Source of the DNA: Bacillota bacterium
GTDB lineage: Bacteria > Bacillota > Clostridia > Peptostreptococcales > Anaerovoracaceae
Assembly: GCA_016284485.1 (NCBI GenBank)
Contig: JAEEOX010000091.1
Span: 1-13,452, forward strand
Reading direction: 5' to 3'
Length of the DNA stretch: 13,452 bases
The translations under genes were made by a program, and so were the position numbers. Shown piece by piece: positions 6,315 to 13,228 of this stretch (position 1 is its first letter; the number at the start of each line of letters is the position of its first letter). The notes under the pieces are model-generated. The model was not told the origin of the DNA, searched no databases, and saw nothing but the letters and a program-made list of their open reading frames with translations.

Positions 6315-7712
6315 CTAGATACCCTCGTAATCGTGCATGATGTTGGTGGCTTCCTCTGTGAAGCCCTCCGTACTCTCTCCCTGGAAAAGGACTCTCACTG
6401 TCTCAAACAGGATCTGTACGTCCATGAATAGTGAGAAGCTCTCTATGTACATAAGGTCCATCTTGAGTTTGTCCAGGGCGGAGGTGTTGTACTTGCCGTA
6501 GACCTGCGCCAGTCCGGTGAGCCCGGCCTTGGCCTTAAGTCTCAGTTTGAATTCGGGGATGTCCTGAGTGTATTTCTCCACGTGCTCCCAGCGCTCGGGT
6601 CTGGGGCCCACCACGGACATGTCGCCCTTTATGATGTTCACCAGCTGGGGAAACTCGTCGATCCTGGTCTTGCGGATGAACTTGCCTATCTTTGTGATCC
6701 TGGGATCCTCCTCACCTGCCGGGTGAGGCCTTCCGTCCTTCTCAGCGTCCACTATCATGGAGCGGAACTTAAGGATCATGAAGCGTCTGCCGTTCTGGGT
6801 CACTCTCTCCTGTCTGAAGAACACCGGACCGCCGTCCTCATGATGGATCAGGAAGGCTATCACAGCGAAGAGCGGGCTCAGTATGACCAGCACCAATGAG
6901 CTTGAAACTATGTCGAAGAGCCTCTTCACCGCCAGCTTCCATCTGGGGATGCCGCTGTTCCTGAAAAGATATATGGGAGTATCCACAAGGTTGAGGTCTT
7001 CTGAATTCTTCACCATTATGTCGGAGAGTTTGGGTGTGATGTACACCCTCTTGTCCATCTCGAAGCATTTCTTTAAAAGACGGTTTTTGTCTTTTGAGGG
7101 AAGGTCGTTGAGGAGGACCGCATCGCACTGTTCCATCTCACTGATGAGTTCTTCCATGGGAAGGTCGCAGGAAACGGACTTCTCAACTTTGTATTTGTAC
7201 ACCAGTTCGTTGAGTTTCTCGGGAAGATTGTTTCTGTGGCTGCCGTAGATCTCCAGCAGCGTCAGGGGCGGGATCACCTTGCGGTAGATGTCCACCATGA
7301 AGTAGGAGAGGACAGCTGTGACCAAGGACTGCACCAGCCAGAGCTGAGCGTACAGTTTGAACAGCATGAATCCGAAACGGAACTGTCCTGTGATGGCCAT
7401 GGATACGAAGATCTCCACGAAATCCGCGCAAAACAGTGCAGACACCTGGGCAGCCAGGATCACCATCTTACGGTTGACGCCGATGGTGTAGCCTCCCAGC
7501 CTCTTCATGAAGTACATCACTATGATCAGGTATGTACCGAAAGCCATGCCCAAGTTTCCAAGTCCGGTCAAATGGCTGGTCTGGTTGTGTACGACTACGA
7601 AATCGTACCAGACCTTGGCGAACATCACTACTACGATTGCAGTCTCGATGAAGCCGAATCCGTATCTCAATATGTATTTTTTGCTGTCTAGTCTCTCTGT
7701 AAATCGCGACAT
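6315..7712 (-). CDS. Polyprenyl-phosphate sugar-1-phosphate transferase (initiating exopolysaccharide enzyme)
   Basis: This membrane enzyme would transfer a sugar-1-phosphate from a UDP-sugar to undecaprenyl phosphate, the first step of exopolysaccharide or capsule assembly. The 465-residue architecture is that of WcaJ/EpsE-type large monotopic phosphoglycosyl transferases. About four N-terminal membrane helices (roughly 15-40, 53-70, 83-105, 117-140) are followed by a soluble nucleotide-binding-like region (about 150-250), a fifth hydrophobic segment (about 263-288) and the catalytic domain (290-460). The catalytic domain shows KFRSM (315-319), the IDEFPQ motif with the Asp-Glu dyad D352-E353, and VGPRPER (368-374). 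It heads the cluster, with a promoter at 7785-7793. The ATG at 7712 has only a weak Shine-Dalgarno (AAAAGG about 10 nt upstream), within a tandem repeat. The sugar specificity is unknown. Confidence 0.92.
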   Translation of the reverse strand: MSRFTERLDSKKYILRYGFGFIETAIVVVMFAKVWYDFVVVHNQTSHLTGLGNLGMAFGTYLIIVMYFMKRLGGYTIGVNRKMVILAAQVSALFCADFVEIFVSMAITGQFRFGFMLFKLYAQLWLVQSLVTAVLSYFMVDIYRKVIPPLTLLEIYGSHRNNLPEKLNELVYKYKVEKSVSCDLPMEELISEMEQCDAVLLNDLPSKDKNRLLKKCFEMDKRVYITPKLSDIMVKNSEDLNLVDTPIYLFRNSGIPRWKLAVKRLFDIVSSSLVLVILSPLFAVIAFLIHHEDGGPVFFRQERVTQNGRRFMILKFRSMIVDAEKDGRPHPAGEEDPRITKIGKFIRKTRIDEFPQLVNIIKGDMSVVGPRPERWEHVEKYTQDIPEFKLRLKAKAGLTGLAQVYGKYNTSALDKLKMDLMYIESFSLFMDVQILFETVRVLFQGESTEGFTEEATNIMHDYEGI

Positions 7713-7721
7713 GTCTCAGCG

Positions 7722-7741
7722 CCTTTTCAAACCTTTTCAAA
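7722..7741. repeat. Two tandem copies of a 10-bp unit in the polysaccharide operon leader
   Basis: The plus-strand unit CCTTTTCAAA occurs twice back to back. On the minus strand this is TTTGAAAAGG twice, just upstream of the ATG at 7712, so the leader holds two AAAAGG candidate ribosome binding sites. Only the one nearer the ATG is reasonably placed. Confidence 0.75.
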
Positions 7742-7784
7742 CAATAAACGCAAGGAATCCTGAAAATTCCCATACTTATTGGTT

Positions 7785-7793
7785 ATTATATCA
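7785..7793 (-). promoter_or_regulatory. Extended -10 promoter of the polysaccharide cluster
   Basis: The minus strand reads TGA-TATAAT, an extended -10 element with a perfect TATAAT (7785-7790). No convincing -35 box is seen at 16-18 bp. The predicted leader is about 65 nt to the ATG at 7712. The 228-bp intergenic region also holds the divergent AIM24 promoter. I see nothing else defined in it beyond A/T-rich sequence and the tandem repeat. Confidence 0.6.
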
Positions 7794-7862
7794 CAAAATA
7801 TGCATAAAGAATACCCCCAAGGAAACAACCTGTCCCCGAAGCCTGTTTTTTACACTGAATCG

Positions 7863-7891
7863 TTGAAAAAAATTAGAAAAAGTAATATAAT
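7863..7891 (+). promoter_or_regulatory. Strong sigma-A promoter of the AIM24-family gene
   Basis: TTGAAA (7863-7868) and TATAAT (7886-7891) are separated by exactly 17 bp of A-rich sequence, close to the ideal sigma-A promoter. It leaves a leader of about 42 nt to the ATG at 7941. Confidence 0.88.
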
Positions 7892-7940
7892 TTTCGGTGT
7901 GAAATTGTTATTTACCAATTAGATTTCAGGGAGGCTTTAT

Positions 7941-8636
7941 ATGAAATTTACAATTATAGGCGATACTGACAACCCATTGGCAGAAATTGAACTGGGAAGA
8001 GGCCAGACCATCAAGATCGAGCGTGGTTCCATGGTCTATATGCAGGACGTGGAGATCGAGGGCAAGACTAACTCCAACTCCAAGGGACTGGGTGGATTCC
8101 TCAAGGCCGCTGCCAAGTCCATGGTTTCCGGCGAGAGTATGTTCATAACCTATGCTCACGGAACAGCTGAGCATGGCAGGATCGGCATTGCACCTGCAGT
8201 TTCCGGCGTCATCCGCAGGCTGGAGGTGGGCACCAGACAGTACAGACTCAACACAGGCGCATTCCTGGCCTGCGATGAATCAGTAACATACAATCTGGTA
8301 TCACAGGGCGCAGGCAAGGCTCTCTTCGGAGGCACCGGCGGATTCTTCATCATGGAGACCGCAGGCACAGGCGACCTTCTGGTCAACGCCTTCGCCGACA
8401 TGCTGGAGCTCCAGGTCACAGAGGACAAGCCCCTCATCATAGACAATGAGCACGTTGTGGCATGGGATGCAAACCTTGACTACAACATCAGAGTCGCTTC
8501 AGGCACCATCGGATTCGTCTCCGGTGAAGGTCTGGTCAACGAATTCCACGGATACGGCAAGGTCCTCATCCAGACCCGTAACGCCCGTAACCTGGCGGGA
8601 GTTCTGGCACCCTACCTTCCCTCATCCAACAGCTGA
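7941..8636 (+). CDS. AIM24 / TIGR00266 family protein
   Basis: This 231-residue soluble protein belongs to the AIM24/TIGR00266 family. The family has a double-stranded beta-helix-like fold and includes a yeast mitochondrial inner-membrane protein; its bacterial members have no established biochemical role. Typical features are the opening MKFTIIGDTDNPLAEIEL, GSMVYM (29-34), GGFLKAAAKSMVSGESMFIT (51-70), the Gly-rich segment GGTGGFFIMETAGTGDLLV (130-148), and WDANLDYNI (175-183). It lacks a signal peptide and membrane segments. GGGAGG lies 7 nt upstream of the ATG. It is the only plus-strand gene in the window: a monocistronic unit with a near-consensus promoter and a strong terminator, so high constitutive expression is plausible. 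Confidence 0.9.
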   Translation: MKFTIIGDTDNPLAEIELGRGQTIKIERGSMVYMQDVEIEGKTNSNSKGLGGFLKAAAKSMVSGESMFITYAHGTAEHGRIGIAPAVSGVIRRLEVGTRQYRLNTGAFLACDESVTYNLVSQGAGKALFGGTGGFFIMETAGTGDLLVNAFADMLELQVTEDKPLIIDNEHVVAWDANLDYNIRVASGTIGFVSGEGLVNEFHGYGKVLIQTRNARNLAGVLAPYLPSSNS

Positions 8637-8664
8637 TGAGCTCGGTATAAGTTCAAAAAACACC

Positions 8665-8691
8665 AACAGCCGCGAAGGATTCGCGGCTGTT
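8665..8691. terminator. Bidirectional rho-independent terminator between convergent genes
   Basis: A perfect 12-bp stem, AACAGCCGCGAA (8665-8676) and TTCGCGGCTGTT (8680-8691), encloses a 3-nt loop. On the plus strand it runs into TTTATATT, ending the AIM24 transcript. On the minus strand GGTG and then T6 follow the stem, which should also end the PHP operon. Confidence 0.92.
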
Positions 8692-8742
8692 TTATATTCT
8701 CTCTATTCCATAGCCTTCGCAGCCCACTGAGGATCTGCACTG

Positions 8743-9615
8743 TCATTCTTCTATCCTTACGTCCTTCAGGAAACGCACCAGCCCGTCCGGCCATTCTTTC
8801 ACAGCGTCCAGACCGTTGTCCCCCAGCACCACCAGCTTGTTGGTGCCGTGATAATCGCTGCCTGCGGTGACGTAGAGTCCGTGGCGCCGGGCGCTGTCCA
8901 GCATCTGATCCCGAAGTTTGTCTGTGAAGCCCGAGTAGAAGCACTCAAGTCCCTTCAGACCGAAGTCCATAAGACGCCTGATGCGGTCCTCCATCTCATC
9001 GCCCAGGATCAGCTGACCGCCGTCGCCGTACACAGGATGTGCCAGCACTGGTATGCCGCCGCCTCCGAGGATCCCTTCGATGGCAGCCTCGGGGCGTACG
9101 TTCTCATTGCCGTGGAACTTTTTCTTATTGATGAAACCGTCGATGGCTTCTTCTATTGACCCGGCGTATCCGTGTTTCACCATGAGGTTTCCGATGTGAG
9201 GCTTGCCGGGGTTGTCCAGTTTGAACAGTTCCCTTATCTCCTCGTCAGTGAAATGAAAGCCGAAGGTCTCCTTCAGGTATTCAAGTCTTGCTTTGACTTT
9301 TCTGATGCGGTGTCCGTGCCCCACCTCCACCACCTTGCGCATGGCCTCGGAATCCGGGTCGTAGCCGTAGCCCAGGATATGATACTTGCCGTATTCGTCC
9401 TTGCAGGAAAACTCTATCCCGTTTATGAACGCCGGATCCTCTTTAGTACGAACAGACCTGATGATCTCACAGCCCTTCATGGCGTCGTGGTCCGTCACCG
9501 AAAACAGTTGTATCCCGGCTTCACGGACACGTGCCAGTATCTCCTCAGGAGAGTCGCTTCCGTCGGATATGGTGGTATGCATATGAAGATCCATTTTTTT
9601 AGGAAATGTCATCAT
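8743..9615 (-). CDS. PHP-domain phosphoesterase (RNase AM/YciV-like)
   Basis: The product is a 290-residue metal-dependent phosphoesterase of the PHP superfamily. The metal-binding motifs occur in order: DLHMHT with H11 and H13 plus D18, TDHD (41-44, H43), GIEFS with E68, H79 in YHILGY, H140 in KPHIGN, LAHP (H193) and GSDYHG (D254, H256). A helical insert between about 95 and 180 matches the TrpH/YciV-type architecture, whose characterised members are nucleotide 3',5'-phosphatases or 5'-3' exoribonucleases (RNase AM). The substrate here is not determined. GGAAGG lies 5 nt upstream of the ATG at 9615. The gene begins 12 nt after the STAS-kinase-ATPase fusion and is the last in its operon. Confidence 0.88.
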   Translation of the reverse strand: MMTFPKKMDLHMHTTISDGSDSPEEILARVREAGIQLFSVTDHDAMKGCEIIRSVRTKEDPAFINGIEFSCKDEYGKYHILGYGYDPDSEAMRKVVEVGHGHRIRKVKARLEYLKETFGFHFTDEEIRELFKLDNPGKPHIGNLMVKHGYAGSIEEAIDGFINKKKFHGNENVRPEAAIEGILGGGGIPVLAHPVYGDGGQLILGDEMEDRIRRLMDFGLKGLECFYSGFTDKLRDQMLDSARRHGLYVTAGSDYHGTNKLVVLGDNGLDAVKEWPDGLVRFLKDVRIEE

Positions 9616-9627
9616 TCACGCCTTCCT

Positions 9628-11178
9628 TCACAGGTTTTTCATGAGGGTCAGGATGTTCTGACCGTCCATGTAGGTATAGTTCACATCGTCCATGAATTTT
9701 TTGGTCATAAAGATGCCCAGTCCGCCGGCATCCCTCTGGTCTGCCGGAAGGTTGACGTCCGGATCCTCTTTTGCCAGAGGATCGTAGGGTATGCCGTGAT
9801 CCACGAAGGTGATCTTCACGGTAACAGGGTCGTCGGATACCTCCACCCGGACCACTGCCTTGCCCTTGTCCGGAGCATATGCGTAGCTGGCGATGTTGAT
9901 GAATATCTCTTCAACTGCCACGTCGATCTGCATCTGTGCCTTGGGAGAGCAGTCTGTCTTTTCCAGTCTGTCGTCCACAAAGGCCTGTACCTCTTCAAGA
10001 TTCTCAGGTATCGCTTCAAGTTCCAGCTCCATCGGATTGAAGGTGAGCTTGTCTGTTCTCTCCAGAAGCTCCAGCAGTCTGGTCTTCCAGAAATCGATCT
10101 CCCTTCTGCCCTCCTCTGTCTCAAGGCCGCCGCGGCGTATTGACCTGCGTATCAGACGGGTGTAGCCGATGATGCGGGCCTTGTCCTCCACCTCGCGGAT
10201 CTTGGTCTCACAGTCAGTCTCAAGATATGCCGCCAGGAACTTGTGCCAGAAAGTCCCGGCCGTTTCATAATCGTAGCCCTGGAACTCCTTGATCACGTTG
10301 TGATCAAGTTCAGAGAAACCGATGAAGGCGTTGAATATAGATCCCAGTTCGAAGATGGGATTGCCCACTGCCAGGGTATCCATGTCGATCAGGAGGATCT
10401 CGTCATTCTGCAGCTCCACGTTTTTGGTATGATAGTCGCCGTGTATCATGTGATCGTCCTGGGGCACTGCCTTCACCATGTCCAGAAGCTTCTTTCCGGC
10501 TTCCTCAGGAAGGTGATCCTGCATGAACTCTGCCCAGGAAACAACTGTCTCCTTCATGTCCGGCAGTTTGCCCTTGGGGACCAGGGTGCCGTGGATCTTT
10601 TTCAGAAGCTCCACGTATTCACCGACGCACCAGTCCATCTTATCCGGCTCTGTTTCCAGGATCTTTGAGAAGGATCTGGCGTTCAGCATCTCGAAGACAG
10701 ACCCATAGCTTTCGCCCACTCTGACGACATCGTAGGATATTGCCGTGGGGATGCCCAGGATCAGCGCCAGCTTTGCCACCTCACGCTCATGCTGGATATC
10801 CGCCAGAGCGTCGGCATTCTTGTAGACCTTGACCACGTTGTCCTGGTCGATCCTGTAGATCTTGCCGTTGGCGCCGTGACCGATCTCTTCGCAGCCTTCC
10901 ACGGAGACCACGCGGTATGCCTTTTCCACCTTCATCATCTCCGTGAAGCCTGTCATGTCCAGGATCTCGTATACGTCGGAGTTTACTCCGTGGATCTCCA
11001 TGTGCGGGTAAGCCTTGCGGATGCGGAGAAGCACTCTGAGACCTGCAGAAGAAATGTAGGCCAGATCCGTTGCGTCTATGACAACAGAAGGATTGCTGCT
11101 GTCAAGTTTCTCCATGATCTCCTGTTCAACTGAAGCCGCGTTGTTGGAGTCTATGCGGCCGCTTAATTTGATTGCCAT
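9628..11178 (-). CDS. STAS / APH-like kinase / SpoIIAB-like ATPase fusion protein
   Basis: This 516-residue protein joins three signalling domains. Residues 1-91 form a STAS (SpoIIAA-like) domain with IDATDLAYISSAGLRVLL; Ser44 aligns with the phosphorylated Ser of SpoIIAA/RsbV. Residues about 92-375 form an APH/choline-kinase-like phosphotransferase with a Gly-rich loop (IGHGANGK), a candidate Lys117, the catalytic loop HGDYHTKN (246-253, D248) and metal-binding DMD (265-267), as in the TIGR02172-type kinases. Residues about 376-516 form a GHKL ATPase like SpoIIAB/RsbW, with an N-box around E424-N428, DHG (460-462) and GGLGIFM (485-491). The protein could phosphorylate STAS partners or itself and thereby control a partner switch. 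The ATG at 11178 is preferred because GAGGG (11187-11191) lies 8 nt upstream and the STAS fold begins there; the upstream in-frame ATG at 11220 adds 14 unrelated residues. It starts one base after the preceding stop. Confidence 0.88.
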   Translation of the reverse strand: MAIKLSGRIDSNNAASVEQEIMEKLDSSNPSVVIDATDLAYISSAGLRVLLRIRKAYPHMEIHGVNSDVYEILDMTGFTEMMKVEKAYRVVSVEGCEEIGHGANGKIYRIDQDNVVKVYKNADALADIQHEREVAKLALILGIPTAISYDVVRVGESYGSVFEMLNARSFSKILETEPDKMDWCVGEYVELLKKIHGTLVPKGKLPDMKETVVSWAEFMQDHLPEEAGKKLLDMVKAVPQDDHMIHGDYHTKNVELQNDEILLIDMDTLAVGNPIFELGSIFNAFIGFSELDHNVIKEFQGYDYETAGTFWHKFLAAYLETDCETKIREVEDKARIIGYTRLIRRSIRRGGLETEEGRREIDFWKTRLLELLERTDKLTFNPMELELEAIPENLEEVQAFVDDRLEKTDCSPKAQMQIDVAVEEIFINIASYAYAPDKGKAVVRVEVSDDPVTVKITFVDHGIPYDPLAKEDPDVNLPADQRDAGGLGIFMTKKFMDDVNYTYMDGQNILTLMKNL

Positions 11179-11179
11179 T

Positions 11180-11452
11180 TCACTTACCCTCTTTTCCTGT
11201 ATAATCCATGGTCTGATCATATTCCTCGGTCTCCTCGCCCCTGATGTACGCGTCGATATGATCGCCGTTCACCAGAGTGGTGGCGGTATCAGCCATGTGA
11301 TAGGACGTAACTGCAAATTCTTTTTTGAACGACGATGTGAAATTCGCCACACCCAGCAAGCTGACGATGAGTCCGAATATCACAAGCAAAAGCACGGTGG
11401 CGCCGATGATGTTGGCGGCCATGCTGCTTTTGTAATTTCTTAAGCTCTTCAT
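11180..11452 (-). CDS. Small single-pass membrane protein, possible N-terminal remnant of a sensor phosphatase
   Basis: The 90-residue product has a short basic N-terminus, one membrane helix (about 13-35, rich in I/L/V) and about 50 residues predicted outside the cell, including KKEFAVTSYHMADTATTL and VNGDHIDAYI. This outline, down to the A-x-T-A-T-x-LV-x-GD-x-I spacing, resembles the start of clostridial membrane sensor proteins that continue through an extracellular domain and second helix into a SpoIIE/PP2C phosphatase. Here the frame stops after 90 codons. AGGGA lies about 9 nt upstream of the ATG at 11452, and the stop is one base from the next start codon (TGA-A-ATG), so translation may be coupled. 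It may be a true small membrane sensor or anchor, or the stub left by an internal deletion. The family resemblance is from memory. Confidence 0.6.
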   Translation of the reverse strand: MKSLRNYKSSMAANIIGATVLLLVIFGLIVSLLGVANFTSSFKKEFAVTSYHMADTATTLVNGDHIDAYIRGEETEEYDQTMDYTGKEGK

Positions 11453-11484
11453 ATAGGTGTTCCCTGTATAAACTGAGCTCCGGC

Positions 11485-11784
11485 TTATTCTATGGTCAGA
11501 ATGTCGGAGAATCCGGTGACCTCGAAGATCTCCATCACGGTGTCGCACACGTTGGTCACCTTCATGCTGCCCTTCTTATTCATGATCTTCTGGGCCGACA
11601 GCAAAACTCTCAGTCCCGCAGATGAAAGGTATTCCAACTTTTCCAGATCAAGGACCAGTTCGGTCATGTCATCCAAAGTCTCCACCAGCTCATTCTCAAG
11701 CTCCTCTGATGTGACGGAGTCCAGCCTGCCCTCAAGGACCAGGGTGGCACAGCTGCCATCGATCGTTTTCTGAATATTCAGCAT
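11485..11784 (-). CDS. STAS-domain protein, anti-anti-sigma factor type
   Basis: This 99-residue single-domain STAS protein resembles SpoIIAA/RsbV. In partner switching, the unphosphorylated form binds an anti-sigma kinase and the phosphorylated form does not. The motif LVLDLEKLEYLSSAGLRVLL (43-62) places Ser55 at the conserved phosphorylation site, and the VMEIFEVTGFSDIL end (83-96) is typical of the fold's last helix and strand. It closely resembles the N-terminal STAS domain of the fusion encoded two genes downstream. GGAGG lies about 7 nt before the ATG at 11784. It begins 28 nt after the CorA stop and ends 32 nt before the small membrane protein gene. The sigma factor or other target is not visible here. 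Confidence 0.9.
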   Translation of the reverse strand: MLNIQKTIDGSCATLVLEGRLDSVTSEELENELVETLDDMTELVLDLEKLEYLSSAGLRVLLSAQKIMNKKGSMKVTNVCDTVMEIFEVTGFSDILTIE

Positions 11785-11812
11785 GGTATTGCCTCCATTA
11801 AAGATTGGTATA

Positions 11813-12727
11813 TCACAGCCATTTTTTCTTCTTGAAGAAGATCAGGCAGACTACAGTTATGATAACGAATATCACCAGAAGTGCGGGATAAGCCCAGCGC
11901 ATCTCCAGTTCCGGCATGTATCTGAAGTTCATTCCGTACCATCCTGTGATCAGGGTCAGCGGCAGGAAGATGGACGTTACCACGGTCAGCAGAGTCATGA
12001 TCCTGTTCTGCCTCAGTCCCATCTGGGACTCGTAGTAGTCGCGGAGCTGGATAATGTAGTCTCTGATTGAGGCGGCCATATCCCTCAGTATGGCGATACG
12101 CGCGGTGAACAGATGGAAGTAGCGCAGATTGTCATTGTTGAAGAAGCTGTTTTCGTTCTCCTCAAGTTCCTGCCCCAGGTCCATGAGCTGCTCATAGTGC
12201 ATCCTCAGATCCCTTATGCTTCCCAGGATCTCATTGAGGCGAAGTATCACGTCATCGGACTCTTCCTTCAGGTCCTTTTCCAGCTCATTGAGCTCCATCT
12301 CATAACGGTTGAGAACGAAGGCGTCATCATGGATGATCTGCTCCAGGAAATCATAGAGAAACCTTTCCATGGAAGGCAGTTTCCATTTCTTGGTGCGCTG
12401 CACCCTCCTGATTATGGACAGGGCGGAATCTCCGTCGTCCACGAATACTATTCCCTTCTCGTCGAGGGCGAAGGCGAATCCTGCTCCCGGCGCCGTGGGG
12501 TCCTCACGGTTGGGCAGATAGAAGCTTCCCGTCAGCGAGTCGTAGTTCACTTCGGCCCGCGTTGCAGTAATGGTGGAAAGCTGCATTTCCATCTCGATGC
12601 CCATGTCAAAGCTGTCAGCTTTTTCAGCCCACTCTGCGGAGTTCAGCACCGCCACGAACTGTTCGTCACCTATTGCCTCTTCGGGGCTGCACTCCTCGAG
12701 AGTGCTTCTGATCTTGAAATAAATCAT
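11813..12727 (-). CDS. CorA family divalent metal ion channel
   Basis: This 304-residue CorA-family protein would form a pentameric channel for Mg2+ or related divalent ions. It has the family order: an N-terminal alpha/beta cytoplasmic domain (about 1-120), a long helical stalk (about 125-245), then two C-terminal membrane helices (about 246-263 and 279-298). The signature GMN (265-267, in WYGMNF) lies at the extracellular loop between them, and the tail KKKKWL is basic as usual. GGAGG lies about 8 nt upstream. The start codon overlaps the flavodoxin stop by four bases (ATGA), indicating translational coupling. Ion specificity (Mg2+, Co2+, Ni2+ or Zn2+) cannot be read from the sequence. Confidence 0.92.
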   Translation of the reverse strand: MIYFKIRSTLEECSPEEAIGDEQFVAVLNSAEWAEKADSFDMGIEMEMQLSTITATRAEVNYDSLTGSFYLPNREDPTAPGAGFAFALDEKGIVFVDDGDSALSIIRRVQRTKKWKLPSMERFLYDFLEQIIHDDAFVLNRYEMELNELEKDLKEESDDVILRLNEILGSIRDLRMHYEQLMDLGQELEENENSFFNNDNLRYFHLFTARIAILRDMAASIRDYIIQLRDYYESQMGLRQNRIMTLLTVVTSIFLPLTLITGWYGMNFRYMPELEMRWAYPALLVIFVIITVVCLIFFKKKKWL

Positions 12728-13224
12728 TCCTCTGTCCTCCGGATGTTTTCCAGTTCTTCGATAAATGCTGCGATGCGCCTCTCATTCTCCTCGGAGGGTC
12801 TGGTCTTGGGGTCCACCAGACTCACTTCTGCCGCAAGTGTTTCCGCTCCGGCAGCCTCACTGATCTGTGAAATGCACTTCGCCGTGTTTCCTCCGCTTGA
12901 GCTGACCATCACCGCCACCCTCATGCCGCGGAGATCGTTTTCCGCCAGGAAGCTTCTGAGAGGCGGCGTGAAGGTGCCCGCCCACACCGGTGAGCAGAGG
13001 ATCACCAGATCGTAACCGTCCCTGCTGAAGCTGTAGGGCTCAAGCTCCGGTCTGCTCTTGAAGGTGGCATCCTTCCCGCCGTGGAAAAACTTTTTGAATC
13101 CCTCTGTGGGATAGGCCTTCTTTGGCCGGATCCTGATGACGTCCGCTCCGAGTGCCTCAGCCACTTTCAGAGCCGCATACTCGGTGTTGCCTTCAAGGGA
13201 ATAGTAAACAACTGCCGTTTTCAT
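12724..13224 (-). CDS. Flavodoxin
   Basis: The 166-residue protein has a flavodoxin fold that binds FMN and would carry electrons in the cytoplasm. The phosphate-binding loop is YSLEGNTE (8-15), with Glu in place of the common Thr before GNT. The isoalloxazine-side segment is CSPVWAGTFTPP (77-88), and VSSSGGNT (107-114) follows. This pattern is typical of flavodoxins in anaerobic Bacillota. The redox partner is unknown. GGAG lies about 9 nt upstream of the ATG at 13224. The gene starts 4 nt after the AlkD-like stop and overlaps the CorA start by four bases. Confidence 0.9.
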   Translation of the reverse strand: MKTAVVYYSLEGNTEYAALKVAEALGADVIRIRPKKAYPTEGFKKFFHGGKDATFKSRPELEPYSFSRDGYDLVILCSPVWAGTFTPPLRSFLAENDLRGMRVAVMVSSSGGNTAKCISQISEAAGAETLAAEVSLVDPKTRPSEENERRIAAFIEELENIRRTEE

Positions 13225-13228
13225 AACA

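Noticed and set aside
9172..10143. A 323-codon open frame on the plus strand.
   Set aside because: It is antisense to the PHP and kinase-fusion genes, with no RBS or domain features. It is a shadow frame.
12113..13015. A 300-codon open frame on the plus strand.
   Set aside because: It is antisense to CorA and flavodoxin, both certain from motifs, and no promoter or RBS supports it.
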